Source: Burkholderiaceae bacterium
GTDB taxonomy: Bacteria > Pseudomonadota > Gammaproteobacteria > Burkholderiales > Burkholderiaceae
Length of the DNA stretch: 16,497 bases
Reading direction: 5' to 3'
Assembly: GCA_947461335.1 (NCBI GenBank)
Contig: CANHLB010000015.1
Span: 1-16,497, forward strand
Numbering within the stretch: the stretch's first letter is position 1; every line of letters starts with the position of its first letter. The position numbers and the translations under genes are program-made. Under the pieces are notes generated by a model. It saw only the letters and a program-made list of their open reading frames with translations. It was not told the DNA's origin and made no database searches. Shown here one piece after another: positions 15,101-16,497 of this stretch.

Positions 15101-16069
15101 ATGAAAAAAGTTATTTTGTCTGGTTTAGCGATACTCATTTCTTGGAATATCACACCCAGTTTTGCACAATCCACTTACCCCAATAAGCCTATCAAAATCA
15201 TTGTGCCTTATGGCTCAGGTGGAAGCACCGATGTTATAACGAGGATGATTGCCCAAAAATTGACAGAAAAAATGGGAGCCTCGATAGTAGTAGAAAATAA
15301 ACCAGGGGCTAATGCAATGATTGGAACTGAGTTTGTCGCAAACTCACCAAATGATGGATATACCCTCTTAGCTGCTAGTAGTGGCAATGCTGCAAACCCT
15401 GCCTTAATAGGCGCTAAAGCCCAAATTTTTCCTAGGGACTTTGCCCCCATAGTAGGATTGGCCTCCACTCCAAATGCAATTTCAGTCAATCCACAAACAC
15501 CTTATAAGTCGCTTCAAGATATCGTGAAGGCGTCGAAAAGCAATCCCGACTCATTAAGTTATGCTCACGCTGGGATTGGTTCACTACAACATATTGCTGG
15601 TGAGCAATTTAAATTTACAGCTAACATCAAAATGGTTGATGTTCCCTATAAAGGTGGTGGCCCTGCTGCTGCCGATGTTTTGGGAGGGCAAGTACCGGTT
15701 TTAGTCTCTGGACTCACTGCATCTATTGGCTTCATAAATGCTGGGCGCCTTCGCCCCTTAGCAGTGACTAGTGAAAAACGCTCCCCAAATTTGCCAAGCG
15801 TTCCCACAGTTTCTGAAAGTGGTTTCCCAGGATTTAATAGCGTCTTTTGGGTAGCACTATATGCACCCGCAGGCACTCCTGCAGCAATCATTCAGTCAAT
15901 CAATTCGGACGTCAATGAAATATTAAAGCGTCCTGAGGTAATTCAGCAACTATTTGTACAAGCTGCCGAGCCTTTTGGTGGTACTTCGCAATCTCTAGAA
16001 ACCTACGTTAAAAATGATATCCAAAATTTTGCAAAGGTAATTAAATCTACAAATATCAAGGCTGACTGA
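15101..16069 (+). CDS. Bug-type periplasmic receptor of a tripartite tricarboxylate transporter (TctC family)
   Basis: 322 aa. A Sec signal peptide (MKKVILSGLAILISW...) should be cut after SFA (residues 20-22). The mature protein begins with the Bug hallmark YPNKPIKIIVPYGSGGSTDV, followed by NKPGANAMIG and SPNDGYTLL. The ribosome site AGGAGGG (15088-15094) is the strongest in the window, as expected for an abundant binding protein. It is distinct from the receptor at 1999-2991 rather than a recent duplicate. It captures a carboxylate-like ligand for transport, but the TctA/TctB membrane partners are not in the window. Its position between the FAD oxidoreductase and soxC-like genes makes a shared substrate likely. 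Confidence 0.93.
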   Translation: MKKVILSGLAILISWNITPSFAQSTYPNKPIKIIVPYGSGGSTDVITRMIAQKLTEKMGASIVVENKPGANAMIGTEFVANSPNDGYTLLAASSGNAANPALIGAKAQIFPRDFAPIVGLASTPNAISVNPQTPYKSLQDIVKASKSNPDSLSYAHAGIGSLQHIAGEQFKFTANIKMVDVPYKGGGPAAADVLGGQVPVLVSGLTASIGFINAGRLRPLAVTSEKRSPNLPSVPTVSESGFPGFNSVFWVALYAPAGTPAAIIQSINSDVNEILKRPEVIQQLFVQAAEPFGGTSQSLETYVKNDIQNFAKVIKSTNIKAD

Positions 16070-16102
16070 ATCTTCTATTAGCCAAGAATAAGGATTTTAC
16101 AA

Positions 16103-16497
16103 ATGTCGAAAAAAAACCAAACAGTTACACGTCGTCAGTTCATGCAACGCTCCATTGTTGCATCAGCCAGTGTTGGGTCTTCACTTGCTGCCGGGATTGC
16201 GGTTGCAAGTCCGCCCAAAGATGCGGATTTCTTAACTATTGACCCATGGACAAAAACGCAGCGACAAAACTTTCCAAATCCAGACTACGGCATTCCCAGT
16301 TCTTATGAGAAGTTAGTTACTCGCCTGAAATACGCTAATGGCTCAAGGACGCCGCTACAAAAGTTGCACGGCATCATTACCCCAAATGGTCTCCATTTTG
16401 AAAGACACCATGGTGGTATTCCAGAAATTAATCCAGACCTACATCGTTTAGTGATTCATGGGCTAGTAGATGAGCCAATGATCTTTACTATGGACGA
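16103..16497 (+). CDS. soxC: SoxC-like sulfite dehydrogenase, molybdopterin subunit (partial, N-terminus only)
   Basis: 131 complete codons from ATG 16103 run to the right edge; TAAGGA lies 8 bases upstream. A twin-arginine signal (TRRQFMQ, residues 9-15) precedes a hydrophobic Ala/Ser/Gly-rich stretch, as in the exported SoxC/sulfite-oxidase family. The segment ITPNGLHFERHHGG (91-104), then LHRLVIHGLV, matches the start of the SoxC molybdopterin domain, where sulfite or a SoxY-bound sulfur is oxidised with electrons passed to a cytochrome c partner (SoxD type). The catalytic Cys and the rest of the domain lie outside the window, so sulfite dehydrogenase is the best guess and another exported molybdoenzyme of the family cannot be excluded. 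It is 33 bases from the Bug gene with no terminator between, so it is probably co-transcribed. Confidence 0.82.
   Translation, partial: MSKKNQTVTRRQFMQRSIVASASVGSSLAAGIAVASPPKDADFLTIDPWTKTQRQNFPNPDYGIPSSYEKLVTRLKYANGSRTPLQKLHGIITPNGLHFERHHGGIPEINPDLHRLVIHGLVDEPMIFTMD

Overview
The window reads as accessory catabolic DNA from a low-GC betaproteobacterium, most likely a Burkholderiales member of the Polynucleobacter type. The basis is the AT-rich codon use, two Bug-type periplasmic receptors of the kind that multiply in Burkholderiales, and tightly packed acid-catabolism genes. The genus is an inference. No RNA genes, insertion sequences, CRISPR array or non-coding stretch longer than about 150 bases was seen.

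Layout. (1) 1-833, minus strand: a gene cut by the left edge, encoding an HD-fold protein whose motifs match eukaryotic-type (class I) cyclic-nucleotide phosphodiesterases. (2) 920-2991, minus: a Bug receptor followed by a TauD/TfdA-like dioxygenase. (3) 3139-4782, plus: a thiamine-diphosphate enzyme of the acetolactate synthase / 2-hydroxyacyl-CoA lyase superfamily. (4) 4884-13369, minus: a compact nine-gene operon, iclR, sdhA-like, sdhC-like, sdhD-like, sdhB-like, acyl-CoA ligase, enoyl-CoA hydratase, MmgE/PrpD protein, divergent crotonase. It ends in a good intrinsic terminator. (5) 13512 to the right edge, plus: FAD-dependent oxidoreductase, a second Bug receptor, and the start of a SoxC-type sulfite dehydrogenase. 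Regions 4 and 5 diverge from a 97-142 bp gap in which two predicted promoters share one -35 element.

How the genes could work together (inference). A carboxylic acid is captured by the Bug receptors. It is oxidised by the soluble flavoprotein and/or by a membrane-bound succinate-dehydrogenase-like complex that passes electrons to quinone. It is activated by the AMP-forming ligase, hydrated by the normal enoyl-CoA hydratase, and cleaved by the unusual crotonase and perhaps the ThDP lyase. The PrpD-like protein would dehydrate, isomerise or decarboxylate a branched polycarboxylate. IclR would sense the substrate or an intermediate. The SoxC gene raises the possibility that the substrate carries sulfur and releases sulfite, but this is a weak link because the gene is cut off and could begin a separate sulfur-oxidation cluster.

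The most notable points are the complete SDH-like complex inside a CoA-ester operon, with Cys where the FAD-linking His should be, unusual gene order and a shortened SdhC; the crotonase that lacks both catalytic Glu but has a His/Asp pair; and the class I phosphodiesterase-like gene at the left edge.
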